The notes under the pieces: generated by a model
Databases searched by the model: none
Seen by the model: only the letters and a program-made list of their open reading frames with translations
Told to the model about the DNA's origin: nothing
Shown: in pieces, positions 15,250 to 23,036 of the stretch
Layout of the letters: every line of letters begins with the position of its first letter
Position numbering within the stretch: position 1 is the first letter of the stretch
Position numbers and translations under genes: made by a program
Source: Bacillota bacterium
GTDB taxonomy: Bacteria > Bacillota > Clostridia > Lachnospirales > Lachnospiraceae
Reading direction: 5' to 3'
Assembly: GCA_023412855.1 (NCBI GenBank)
Contig: JAEZRJ010000050.1
Coordinates: forward strand, 1 to 37,082
Length of the DNA stretch: 37,082 bases

Positions 15250-15976
15250 TCTGAAAGAGAAGGAACGGCTGGATGAACTGCAAAGAAACGGCTATAGAAT
15301 CATTCAGAACCCCGAAAAGTTCTGTTTTGGGATGGACGCTGTTCTTTTATCCGGCTTCGCCCGGGCAGGGGAAGGGGATAAGGTTCTCGACCTGGGTACA
15401 GGGACCGGGATTATACCTATACTCATGGAGGCGAAGACGAAGGCGGCCCATTTAACGGGACTGGAAATTCAGGAAGAAAGCGCCGATATGGCGATGCGAA
15501 GCGTGGCGCTTAATAATCTTCAGGATAAGATTGCCATCGTGCAGGGAGATTTGAGAGAGGCAGGGACGTTATTCGGCGCTGCTTCTTTTGATGTTATTAC
15601 ATGCAATCCTCCGTACATGACATCTAATCATGGATTGCAGAATCTTAAGGCGCCCAAGGCGATTGCCCGCCATGAAATATTGTGCACGTTAGAAGATGTG
15701 GTGTCGCAGGCAGCAGGGCTCCTTAAGCCCGGCGGGAATTTTTTCATGGTGCACAGACCCTTTCGGCTTGCGGAAATTATGGTACTCCTTCATGAATATA
15801 AGCTGGAGCCGAAGCGTATGCAGCTTGTATACCCATATGTGGATAAGGAGCCAAATATGGTGCTCATAGAAGCGAACCGGGGTGGAAAGCCGAGGATTAC
15901 GGTGGAGAAGCCTTTAATTGTATACAAGGAACCGGGAGTTTATATGCCGGAAATATATGATATTTACGGTTATTAG
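15239..15976 (+). CDS. trmN6: tRNA1(Val) adenine-N6 methyltransferase family protein
   Basis: The 245-residue class I SAM-dependent methyltransferase has motif I DLGTGTGIIPIL and motif IV NPPYM, the adenine-N6 signature. It also has the N-terminal FGMDAVLLSGFA segment of the YabB/YfiC (TrmN6) group, which methylates A37 of tRNA1(Val). The expected position between ricT and rsmI matches yabB in Bacillus. The ATG at 15239 lies inside the end of ricT, so translation is likely coupled. The Bacillus neighbours yabA and yazA are absent here. Confidence 0.88.
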   Translation: MTINLKEKERLDELQRNGYRIIQNPEKFCFGMDAVLLSGFARAGEGDKVLDLGTGTGIIPILMEAKTKAAHLTGLEIQEESADMAMRSVALNNLQDKIAIVQGDLREAGTLFGAASFDVITCNPPYMTSNHGLQNLKAPKAIARHEILCTLEDVVSQAAGLLKPGGNFFMVHRPFRLAEIMVLLHEYKLEPKRMQLVYPYVDKEPNMVLIEANRGGKPRITVEKPLIVYKEPGVYMPEIYDIYGY

Positions 15977-15984
15977 GAGGTAAT

Positions 15985-16082
15985 GTGAAAAAGAAATTTT
16001 TCACGGCATAATTTATTATGCTTGCAAATATTGTGCCTAATATGTGCTCGCACATATGGCCCAAAGTTTGCAGGTTATGAGA
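15985..16082 (+). other. Hairpin-rich leader before rsmI
   Basis: Three hairpins follow one another. First are GTGAAAAA/TTTTTCAC, then GCATAA/TTATGC. The third is a larger stem in which TTGCAAA and TTTGCA enclose ATATGTGC/GCACATAT. AGGAGG just upstream is followed by a start-stop ATG-TGA and by a GTG that could encode an eight-residue peptide (MKKKFFTA). It could be a processed leader or a regulatory RNA. No known riboswitch was recognised. Confidence 0.4.
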
Positions 16083-16087
16083 AAGGC

Positions 16088-16948
16088 ATGGCTATTAATA
16101 TGGCGGGAATATTATATTTGTGTGCGACGCCGATCGGAAATCTGGACGATATGACGCTTCGGGTAATCGATACCCTTAAGAGCGTGGACCTGATTGCGGC
16201 GGAGGATACGAGAAACAGCATTAAGCTGTTAAATCATTTCGATATAAAGACGCCGATGACCAGTTATCATGAATATAACCGGGTGGAAAAGGCACATTAT
16301 CTTATCGGGCAGATGCAGGGTGGAAAAGCGGTAGCTCTTATTACTGACGCAGGGACGCCTGCGATTTCCGATCCGGGTGAAACCCTGGTAGCGCTCTGTC
16401 AGGAAGCGGGAATCGTTGTTACATCTCTTCCGGGAGCGGCAGCATGTATTACGGCGCTTACTCTATCGGGTTTAAGCACAAGGCGGTTTTGTTTCGAGGG
16501 CTTTCTGCCCGACAACAAAAAGGAGAAAAAAGCCGTACTGGAGGAGCTGTCAGGAGAGAGCAGGACGATGATTATTTATGAAGCACCCCACCATTTAAGA
16601 AAGACGCTGGAAGAGCTTTATGAAGCGTTGGGTGAGCGTAAAATCACCATATGCAGGGAACTCACGAAGAAATTCGAGACTATATTACCTACGACCATCG
16701 AAAAGGCGCTTGCTTTTTATGAGGAGAATGAACCCCGGGGTGAATATGTGCTGGTCATTCAGGGAAAAAGTCTGGAGGAAAAGAAAGAAGAGGCCGCTCT
16801 TTCCTGGAAGGAAATGCCTATAGAAGAACATATGAGATATTACGAAGAGCAGGGAATAGAGAGAAAGGAAGCTATGAAGCTTGCGGCGAAGGACAGGGGA
16901 ATCGGAAAGCGTGATGTATACCATATGCTTTTAGAAAAAACAGAATAG
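16088..16948 (+). CDS. rsmI: 16S rRNA (cytidine1402-2'-O)-methyltransferase
   Basis: The roughly 286-residue protein of the tetrapyrrole-methylase fold starts ILYLCATPIGNLDDMTLRVI, with LIAAEDTRNSIKLLNHF, ALITDAGTPAISDPGE, SLPGAAACITALTLSGL and FEGFLP. All are RsmI hallmarks. It methylates the 2'-O of C1402 in the 16S rRNA decoding centre. ATG at 16088 is chosen because it precedes the conserved start and GAAAGG lies next to it. An ATG at 16100 is also possible. Upstream in-frame codons fall in the hairpin-rich leader and are unlikely to be translated. It ends the conserved yaaO-rsmI type block. Confidence 0.94.
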   Translation: MAINMAGILYLCATPIGNLDDMTLRVIDTLKSVDLIAAEDTRNSIKLLNHFDIKTPMTSYHEYNRVEKAHYLIGQMQGGKAVALITDAGTPAISDPGETLVALCQEAGIVVTSLPGAAACITALTLSGLSTRRFCFEGFLPDNKKEKKAVLEELSGESRTMIIYEAPHHLRKTLEELYEALGERKITICRELTKKFETILPTTIEKALAFYEENEPRGEYVLVIQGKSLEEKKEEAALSWKEMPIEEHMRYYEEQGIERKEAMKLAAKDRGIGKRDVYHMLLEKTE

Positions 16949-16958
16949 GGATTCGGCT

Positions 16959-17108
16959 GTTACTGTTCACACAGTAGCTTAACACTTGCTGTTAAGCTAC
17001 GTAAGAATGTGATGCAAGAGATGATTTCTGCTTCGCGTAGCGAATCTACATGCAAAAGGTTTGCATTGCAGAACATCATGCGTTACTGTGAACGGAGTGA
17101 ACAGTAAC
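16959..17108 (+). mobile_element. MITE-like element, copy A (150 bp)
   Basis: Perfect 12-bp terminal inverted repeats, GTTACTGTTCAC (16959-16970) and GTGAACAGTAAC (17097-17108), bound the element. The 7-bp direct repeat TTCGGCT abuts both ends (16952-16958 and 17109-17115), as expected for a target-site duplication. Inside are a perfect 11-bp hairpin (16974-17000) and an 11-bp stem (17021-17079) that carries two smaller hairpins, giving a cloverleaf-like fold. No reading frame is present, so any transposition would need a transposase supplied elsewhere. An inverted copy lies at 21025-21172. Confidence 0.8.
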
Positions 17109-17157
17109 TTCGGCTTATAAACTGGAAACAGATACGGCAGGAGCAGGAGGGAACGCT

Positions 17158-19719
17158 ATGGGAATATTGGATAGTGTCAGTACGGGAATGAAGGGCTTCG
17201 ACAAGGCGATAGATATGCTTCGTCTGGGAGATAACGTAGTATGGCAGGTGGATTCTATCGAGGATTACTGTTATGTAGTTGCGCCCTATATCGAACAGGC
17301 GAGAAAGGATAACCGTAATATTATCTATTTCCGTTTTGGAACGCATAGCCAGGTGGTGGAGGATCTGACCGGTATCAAGGTCTATGAGCCCAATCCAGCC
17401 ATGGGATTTGAAGGCTTTGCTACTATGATTCACCGTATTATCGGGGAAGAGGGAGTGAAAGCCTTTTATGTTTTTGACTGTCTGACGGAACTGTTAGCTT
17501 TCTGGTATTCCGATTTGATGACGGGCAACTTTTTCAGGGTAACCTGCCCTTATCTGTATGAGCTGGATACTATCGCTTACTTTGCCATTAAGCGAAATGT
17601 GCATACCTATGATACGATTGCGACCATTCGTGAAACAACGCAGCTTCTGTTAGATGTTTATAAGATAAACGATCGATTTTATATTCATCCGCTGAAGGTA
17701 TGGCAGAGGTATTCTCCCACTATGTTTTTTCCCCATTACATCGACGGCGACGAGGTGGAGCCGATTACCGCCAGCACAGAGGCTGCGGAGCTGTTTTCAA
17801 ACTTCAACTGGACGGAGGAACGGCTGGATTACTGGCACGTGACCATTAATAAGGCAAGAGAGGCGCTGGAAGGAGAAGAGAAGGAAAAAGAAGAGATGAA
17901 GGGGCTTCTCATTGACCTGCTCATCGGAAAGGAATCCCGCATGCGGGATATGTGCATGAGCTTTTTTAAGTTGTCCGATATTGTCAAGATCGCCGGGAGG
18001 GAAATCGGTACGGGATTTATCGGAGGAAAAAGTGTAGGCATGCTTTTAGCGAGGAGGATCATTACGAGGCGTGACGAAGATAAGGCATATTTTAAGCCTC
18101 TTCTGGAATCCCATGATTCGTTTTACCTCGGCTCGGATATCTATTATACTTACATAGTGGAAAATGGATGGTGGCAGCTTCGGACGAAACAGAAAACCGA
18201 GGAAGGGTATTTCGCATATGCGCCGGAGCTTAAAGAAAAACTGCGCGGGGGAAAGTTTCCAAGAATTGTAAGGGATGAATTCATGCAAATGCTGGAATAT
18301 TATGGACAGTCTCCTATTATCGTACGTTCCAGCTCGTTGTTAGAGGATAACTTCGGCAATGCCTTTGCTGGAAAATATGAGAGTGTGTTCTGTGTAAATC
18401 AGGGAGATCCTGAGAAGCGTCTGAACGATTTTATGGATGCGGTAAGGGTGGTTTACGCCAGTACCATGAATGAGGATGCTCTGCATTATAGAAAAAACAG
18501 AGGGCTGGCAGACAGAGACGAGCAGATGGCGATTCTGGTGCAAAGGGTTTCGGGAGACTATTATGGAGACTATTTCTTTCCTCATATAGCGGGGGTGGGT
18601 AACTCCTCAAATCTATATGTATGGGATAAAGAGGTGGACATGGAAGCGGGGATGCTTCGCCTTGTATTCGGCCTTGGAACCCGGGCAGTGGACAGGGTAA
18701 TCGGGGATTATGTGAAGATTGTAACTTTGGATGACCCTATGAGGCTGCCGCTCATAGGCTATGGGGAAGCTCAGAAGTATTCTCAGCACAATATGGATGT
18801 GCTGAACCTGAAGGAAAATATACAGGAATCCATAAGCGTGAATAAGGTTATAAGCTCCGATATTAAGGCGGATAAAAATCTGTTTTGGGTACGGGACTTC
18901 GAGACGGAGAGAAGGCTTAGCGAAATAGGAAGAGATGTTTCCGGCGTTCCTCCCATCCTGAATTTCAGAAAATTATTGAAGGAAACTGAATTTCCGGAGA
19001 TAATGAAACGAATGCTTGCGCTTCTGGCTGATAAGTACAATTATCCGGTAGATATAGAGTTTACGGCAAATTACAACAGAGAAGGGGAATTGCACATCAA
19101 CCTTTTGCAGTGCCGGCCGCTTCAGACGCGGGGACTGGGAAAGACAGTAGATATACCGGAGGAGGTGGATGAGAAAAAGTGTTTGTTCTACTCTCATGGT
19201 AATTTCATGGGTGGTAATGTGAGACTTCCCATCGATTACATTGTCTATGTAAGCGTAAAGGAATATTTAGAGCTGAAGGAGCAGGACAAATATGATATCG
19301 CAAGGCAGGTCGGGTTGCTTAATCGGGCTCTTAAGGGGAAGAATGCCATGCTGATGGGGCCGGGAAGATGGGGAACGACAACGCCCTCTCTGGGAGTGCC
19401 GGTGCATTTTACGGAGCTTATGAATATGTCGGCAGTCTGTGAAATAGCCTACAGTGAAAAAGGAATTATGCCCGAATTATCTTACGGGAGCCATTTCTTC
19501 CAGGATTTGGTGGAATCGGGAGTCTTCTATGCGGCTCTTTTCGACGGCAGGAAAAATGTCGTTCTGAATGAGAAGAAAGTATTAGAAGCCGAGAATATCG
19601 CCTGCGAGATAATCGGAGAAGGATGTGCTGTGAATGCCGATGTGATTCATGTAGTAAAGACTGAGGGAATGGAGCTGTATTCAGATATTGTGAGCCAGAG
19701 GGTTCTTTGTTCGGAGTAG
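17158..19719 (+). CDS. PEP/pyruvate-binding domain protein with KaiC-like N-terminus
   Basis: The 853-residue protein has an N-terminal region (about 1-200) resembling KaiC/RecA-type domains. In place of a Walker A loop it reads LRLGDNVVWQVDSIEDY, so ATP binding there is doubtful. A pyruvate phosphate dikinase/PEP synthase ATP-grasp domain follows, with IVRSSSLLEDNFGNAFAGK near residue 388. The C-terminal conserved region includes GPGRWGTTTPSLGVP near 734 and YGSHFFQDLVESG. The phosphohistidine swivel domain and the PEP/pyruvate barrel of true PEP synthases are not seen. It is probably a phosphotransfer enzyme or sensor of unknown substrate. It stands alone between a MITE and the fatty acid cluster. 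Start ATG 17158 after AGGAGGG. Confidence 0.8.
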   Translation: MGILDSVSTGMKGFDKAIDMLRLGDNVVWQVDSIEDYCYVVAPYIEQARKDNRNIIYFRFGTHSQVVEDLTGIKVYEPNPAMGFEGFATMIHRIIGEEGVKAFYVFDCLTELLAFWYSDLMTGNFFRVTCPYLYELDTIAYFAIKRNVHTYDTIATIRETTQLLLDVYKINDRFYIHPLKVWQRYSPTMFFPHYIDGDEVEPITASTEAAELFSNFNWTEERLDYWHVTINKAREALEGEEKEKEEMKGLLIDLLIGKESRMRDMCMSFFKLSDIVKIAGREIGTGFIGGKSVGMLLARRIITRRDEDKAYFKPLLESHDSFYLGSDIYYTYIVENGWWQLRTKQKTEEGYFAYAPELKEKLRGGKFPRIVRDEFMQMLEYYGQSPIIVRSSSLLEDNFGNAFAGKYESVFCVNQGDPEKRLNDFMDAVRVVYASTMNEDALHYRKNRGLADRDEQMAILVQRVSGDYYGDYFFPHIAGVGNSSNLYVWDKEVDMEAGMLRLVFGLGTRAVDRVIGDYVKIVTLDDPMRLPLIGYGEAQKYSQHNMDVLNLKENIQESISVNKVISSDIKADKNLFWVRDFETERRLSEIGRDVSGVPPILNFRKLLKETEFPEIMKRMLALLADKYNYPVDIEFTANYNREGELHINLLQCRPLQTRGLGKTVDIPEEVDEKKCLFYSHGNFMGGNVRLPIDYIVYVSVKEYLELKEQDKYDIARQVGLLNRALKGKNAMLMGPGRWGTTTPSLGVPVHFTELMNMSAVCEIAYSEKGIMPELSYGSHFFQDLVESGVFYAALFDGRKNVVLNEKKVLEAENIACEIIGEGCAVNADVIHVVKTEGMELYSDIVSQRVLCSE

Positions 19720-19759
19720 TGTGCCGGTAAAATGTTATGAGACGGACTAAAAAAACCAG

Positions 19760-19788
19760 TTGACAAATTGATATGGAGACAATATACT
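19760..19788 (+). promoter_or_regulatory. Promoter of the fatty acid synthesis cluster
   Basis: -35 TTGACA (19760-19765), a 17-bp spacer and -10 TATACT (19783-19788) are nearly consensus for sigma A. It lies 54 bp before the acpP start and is the best promoter in the window. A repressor-type palindrome starts at the last base of the -10. Confidence 0.88.
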
Positions 19789-19800
19789 TTGAATATCAAA
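19788..19800. promoter_or_regulatory. FabT-like operator before acpP
   Basis: TTTGA-ATA-TCAAA is a perfect 5-bp inverted repeat. It overlaps the end of the -10 element and the likely transcription start, where a bound repressor would block initiation. The core agrees with the TTTGA/TCAAA box known for the MarR-family regulator FabT. The reverse complement of the same 13-mer occurs upstream of fabD. Confidence 0.7.
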
Positions 19801-19841
19801 CTAATTTTAAAAAGATAAGTATTATAAAAGGAGATATTAAA

Positions 19842-20075
19842 ATGTTAGAAAGAGTAAAAGAAATTATCCAGGAACAATTGAGCTTAGACGGTGTTGAAAT
19901 TACGGAAGAATCCTCCTTTAAAGATGATTTGGGAGCGGATTCCCTCGATTTATTCGAATTGGTTATGGCTTTTGAAGAAGAATACGGTATCGAGATTCCC
20001 TCCGAGGATCTGGAGCAGATTACGACGGTTGGAGCTGTAATAGAATATATGAAAAACAAAGGCGTAGAAGCATAA
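19842..20075 (+). CDS. acpP: Acyl carrier protein
   Basis: The 77-residue acidic helical protein has the DSLDLFELVMAFEEEYGIEIP signature. The serine of DSL carries the 4'-phosphopantetheine arm that holds the growing acyl chain. Start ATG 19842 is set by AAAGGAG 8 nt upstream; longer in-frame forms would run through the promoter. It is the first gene of the fatty acid cluster, 1 nt before fabK, which ensures co-translation. Confidence 0.96.
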   Translation: MLERVKEIIQEQLSLDGVEITEESSFKDDLGADSLDLFELVMAFEEEYGIEIPSEDLEQITTVGAVIEYMKNKGVEA

Positions 20076-20076
20076 G

Positions 20077-21000
20077 ATGGAGACGAGAATAACCAAATTA
20101 CTGGGAATCGAATATCCGATCATACAAGGCGGCATGGCGTGGGTCGCAGAGTATCACCTTGCAGCGGCGGTATCCGAGGCCGGAGGTCTGGGACTGATAG
20201 GAGCGGCCAGCGCCCCTGCGGATATTGTGAGACAGCAGATTCGCGAGGCGAAGAAGCTGACAGCTAAACCGGTGGGTGTGAATATTATGCTGCTGAATCC
20301 AAATGCAGAAGAAGTGGCAAGGCTCATCGTGGAAGAAGACGTGAAGGTAGTGACCACAGGGGCCGGTAATCCGGGCAAGTTCATGGAACTATGGAAAAAT
20401 GCAGGCGTGAAAGTGATTCCTGTAGTTGCCAGCGTGGCCATGGCTAAAATGATGGAGCGCGCAGGTGCGGATGCGGTGGTTGCAGAAGGAACCGAAGCGG
20501 GAGGCCATATAGGCGAGGCCACCACTATGTCTTTACTTCCTCAGGTAGCGGACGCCGTAAATATCCCGGTGGTAGGAGCGGGCGGAATTGCCGACGGAAG
20601 AGGTTTCGCAGCAGCAGTAATGCTGGGAGCGGAAGCTGTGCAAATGGGTACGGTATTCGCAACCGCGAAGGAATCTATCGTACATGACAGCTTTAAGCAG
20701 AAAATCTTTGCTGCCAAGGATATCGATTCGGAGGTGACAGGAAGGAGCACAGGTCATCCGGTGCGTTCCCTCAGAAATAAAATGACGAGGGAATACCTGA
20801 AGCTGGAAGAAGAAGGCGCTTCCTTCGAGGAACTGGAATATCTGACACTGGGTTCCCTGAGAAAGGCCGTGGTAGACGGCGATGTAGTAAACGGAACAAT
20901 TATGGCAGGACAGATAGCCGGTCTGATAAAAGAAGAAAAGAGCTGCAGTGAAATCATTCGTGAAATCATGTCGCAGGCAGAAAAGTTATTGAAGTTGTAA
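20077..21000 (+). CDS. fabK: Enoyl-[acyl-carrier-protein] reductase II
   Basis: The 307-residue FMN-dependent TIM-barrel protein of the nitronate monooxygenase/FabK family performs the last reductive step of each elongation cycle. Motifs are YPIIQGGMAWVAEYHLAAAVSEAGGLG, AEGTEAGGHIGEATTMSLLPQV with the catalytic His, and VVGAGGIADGRG plus GAEAVQMGTVF for FMN phosphate binding. Length matches FabK (about 310). No FabI or FabL is present in the window, so this is probably the main enoyl reductase. The start directly follows the acpP stop. A MITE lies between it and fabD. Confidence 0.93.
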   Translation: METRITKLLGIEYPIIQGGMAWVAEYHLAAAVSEAGGLGLIGAASAPADIVRQQIREAKKLTAKPVGVNIMLLNPNAEEVARLIVEEDVKVVTTGAGNPGKFMELWKNAGVKVIPVVASVAMAKMMERAGADAVVAEGTEAGGHIGEATTMSLLPQVADAVNIPVVGAGGIADGRGFAAAVMLGAEAVQMGTVFATAKESIVHDSFKQKIFAAKDIDSEVTGRSTGHPVRSLRNKMTREYLKLEEEGASFEELEYLTLGSLRKAVVDGDVVNGTIMAGQIAGLIKEEKSCSEIIREIMSQAEKLLKL

Positions 21001-21024
21001 GGTATGAGGTCCGTATGGGCAGAC

Positions 21025-21172
21025 GTTACTATTCACTCCGTTCTCAGTAACACATGATTTCTGCAATGCAAAAATTTTGCGTTTTAATTCGCTCTGCGAA
21101 GCAGAAATCATCTCCTGAATAACGTTCTTACGCAGCTTAACAGCAAGTGTTAAGCTGCTGAGTGAACAGTAC
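21025..21172 (-). mobile_element. MITE-like element, copy B (inverted)
   Basis: On the minus strand it aligns along its whole length with copy A at 16959-17108. The ends are GTTACTATTCAC (21025-21036) and GTGAACAGTAC (21162-21172, one base shorter). The inner hairpin has arms GCAGCTTAACA / TGTTAAGCTGC. The T-A pair at the second position of copy A is replaced here by C-G, a compensatory change that keeps the stem. No target duplication is visible. Its end lies 22 bp before the -10 of fabD. Confidence 0.78.
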
Positions 21173-21193
21173 GGGTGAATTTCTTTTTTTTAA

Positions 21194-21214
21194 TATAATA
21201 TTTTGATATTCAAA
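21194..21214 (+). promoter_or_regulatory. -10 element and FabT-like operator of fabD
   Basis: TATAAT (21194-21199) is followed three bases later by TTTGA-TAT-TCAAA (21202-21214), the reverse complement of the acpP operator. The -35 region at 17 bp reads ACGGGT and is poor; it coincides with the end of MITE copy B, so the insertion may have replaced the original -35. Confidence 0.6.
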
Positions 21215-21247
21215 GTAAAATGATGAATGGAGAGGCAAGATTGTATT

Positions 21248-22162
21248 ATGGGTAAAACAGCATTTATTTTTCCCGGTCAGGGAGCACAATATGTTGGGAT
21301 GGGAAAGGACTTTTACGAAAGATTTACGGTGAGCAGAGAAATGTTCGAACTGGCAGAAAAAGCGGCAGGCTTGGATGTGGTTTCCCTTTGCTTCGAAGAA
21401 AATGAAAGAATACATATCACGGAGTATACACAGATAGCGATGCTTGCGACGGAGGTCGCTATTTTAAAAGCGATAGAGGAAAAAGGATATAAGCCTGATG
21501 TGACGGCAGGTTTAAGTCTGGGAGAATACGGTGCGCTCGCAGCGGCAGGCGTCATGAGCCCGGAGGATATATTCAGGATAGTGAGAAAAAGAGGCATTTA
21601 CATGCAGGAGGCCGTGCCCCAGGGGGGAGCCATGACGGCAGTACTCGGCCTTCCGGCAGATATAATAGAAAAGATATGTGAAAAGATAGAAGGTTCTGTA
21701 AGCATAGCCAATTATAATTGTCCGGGACAAATCGTAATTACAGGAGAGGCACAGGCAGTAGAAAAAGCAGCTTCGCAGTTGCTGGACGAAGGAGCGAAAA
21801 GATGTATTCCTCTGAATGTCAGCGGGCCTTTCCATTCTCCTCTTCTTGCAGGAGCCGGAGAAAAGCTGGGCGAGGAGCTGCAAAGTGCCGAAGTGAACGA
21901 TATAGGGGTTCCTTATCTTTCCAACGTAACGGGAGATTACGTAACGGATAAGGAGCAGGTGAAGCAGCTCTTAGTCCGCCAGGTATCTTCGTCAGTGAAA
22001 TGGCAGCAGAGCGTGGAGCGCATGTTGGAGGACGGAGTCGATACATTTGTAGAAATCGGGCCGGGCAAAACGCTTAGCGGATTCATACGGAAAATTAACA
22101 AGGACGTAAAAGCAATTAATATTGAAAAAGTAGAAGATTTGGAGAAGCTTGAACAGATATAG
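21248..22162 (+). CDS. fabD: Malonyl-CoA:ACP transacylase
   Basis: The 304-residue acyltransferase loads malonate from CoA to ACP. Family motifs are FIFPGQGAQYVGMGKDFYE, GLSLGEYGAL with the nucleophilic Ser, and SGPFHSPLL with the catalytic His. ATG at 21248 gives the standard MGKTAFIFPGQG start. GGAGAGG lies 12 nt upstream, a rather long spacing, and an in-frame ATG at 21227 has no ribosome-binding site. It begins the second part of the cluster, behind its own operator-bearing promoter. Confidence 0.95.
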   Translation: MGKTAFIFPGQGAQYVGMGKDFYERFTVSREMFELAEKAAGLDVVSLCFEENERIHITEYTQIAMLATEVAILKAIEEKGYKPDVTAGLSLGEYGALAAAGVMSPEDIFRIVRKRGIYMQEAVPQGGAMTAVLGLPADIIEKICEKIEGSVSIANYNCPGQIVITGEAQAVEKAASQLLDEGAKRCIPLNVSGPFHSPLLAGAGEKLGEELQSAEVNDIGVPYLSNVTGDYVTDKEQVKQLLVRQVSSSVKWQQSVERMLEDGVDTFVEIGPGKTLSGFIRKINKDVKAINIEKVEDLEKLEQI

Positions 22163-22186
22163 CCTCCGATAGAAGAACGCAACTAT

Positions 22187-22219
22187 GAAGGTACAAAGAA
22201 GGTACAAAACGGTTACAAA
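22187..22219 (+). repeat. Short tandem repeat before fabG
   Basis: Two exact copies of the 11-mer GAAGGTACAAA (22187-22197, 22198-22208) are followed by a related ACGGTTACAAA (22209-22219). They fill the fabD-fabG gap just before the fabG ribosome-binding site. No function is evident. Confidence 0.55.
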
Positions 22220-22240
22220 TAAAGGTAAAGGAGTATGAAA

Positions 22241-22978
22241 ATGTTAGAGGGAAAAGTAGCTCTTATAACCGGTGCCAGCCGGGGAATCGGCCGTGAAATC
22301 GCACTTACGCTGGCAGGTTATGGAGCAGATATCATTGTAAACTATAACGGCAGCGCAGACAAAGCGAACGAGGTGGTAAGGGAAATTGAGGCTATGGGAA
22401 GAAGAGCAGTGTCGGTGCAATGCTCTGTTTCCGAGTATGAAGCTTGCGGAAGAATGATAACGGATATGCTGGAGGCGTTCGGGCATATCGATATTCTTGT
22501 AAACAACGCAGGAATTACAAAAGATAACCTTATGATCAAGATGACCGAAGCGGATTTTGACGGAGTAATAGATACTAACCTGAAAGGGACCTTTAACACG
22601 ATAAAGCATATGTATCGGGCATTTATTAAGCAAAGGAGCGGAAGGATCATAAATCTGTCCTCCGTATCCGGAGTGCTGGGCAATCCCGGTCAGGCGAATT
22701 ATGCGGCCTCCAAAGCCGGAGTGATAGGGCTTACCAAGAGCATGGCGAAGGAGCTTGCAAGCAGAAATATTACGGTGAACGCGGTCGCTCCCGGATATAT
22801 CGATACGGATATGACACAGGCTATGAGCGAAGCAGCAAGGGAAGCGGTTATCGCACAAATACCGCTTAAGCGCGCCGGGCAGCCGAAGGACATTGCGGAA
22901 ATGGTGGCATTTTTGGCCAGCGACAAGGCCGGGTATATTACGGGTCAGGTAATTTCGGTAGATGGTGGTATGGCCTAG
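22241..22978 (+). CDS. fabG: 3-oxoacyl-[acyl-carrier-protein] reductase
   Basis: The 245-residue SDR enzyme reduces 3-oxoacyl-ACP with NADPH. TGASRGIG binds the cofactor, NNAG is the structural motif, and Ser in NLSSVSG plus YAASK form the catalytic site. The C-terminal ITGQVISVDGGMA is typical of FabG. The start ATG at 22241 is 7 nt after AAAGGAG; the ATG at 22235 is too close to that site. It sits in the expected order between fabD and fabF. Confidence 0.95.
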   Translation: MLEGKVALITGASRGIGREIALTLAGYGADIIVNYNGSADKANEVVREIEAMGRRAVSVQCSVSEYEACGRMITDMLEAFGHIDILVNNAGITKDNLMIKMTEADFDGVIDTNLKGTFNTIKHMYRAFIKQRSGRIINLSSVSGVLGNPGQANYAASKAGVIGLTKSMAKELASRNITVNAVAPGYIDTDMTQAMSEAAREAVIAQIPLKRAGQPKDIAEMVAFLASDKAGYITGQVISVDGGMA

Positions 22979-23036
22979 GCGGCAGAGATGCTATAAACAG
23001 AAAATTTGCTAATAATGAAGGAGCATGAGTATAAAG

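Noticed and set aside
22244..22858. 204-codon open frame on the minus strand inside fabG
   Set aside because: It is fully antisense to a FabG with all catalytic motifs and has a low-complexity His/Cys/Arg-rich translation typical of a shadow frame.
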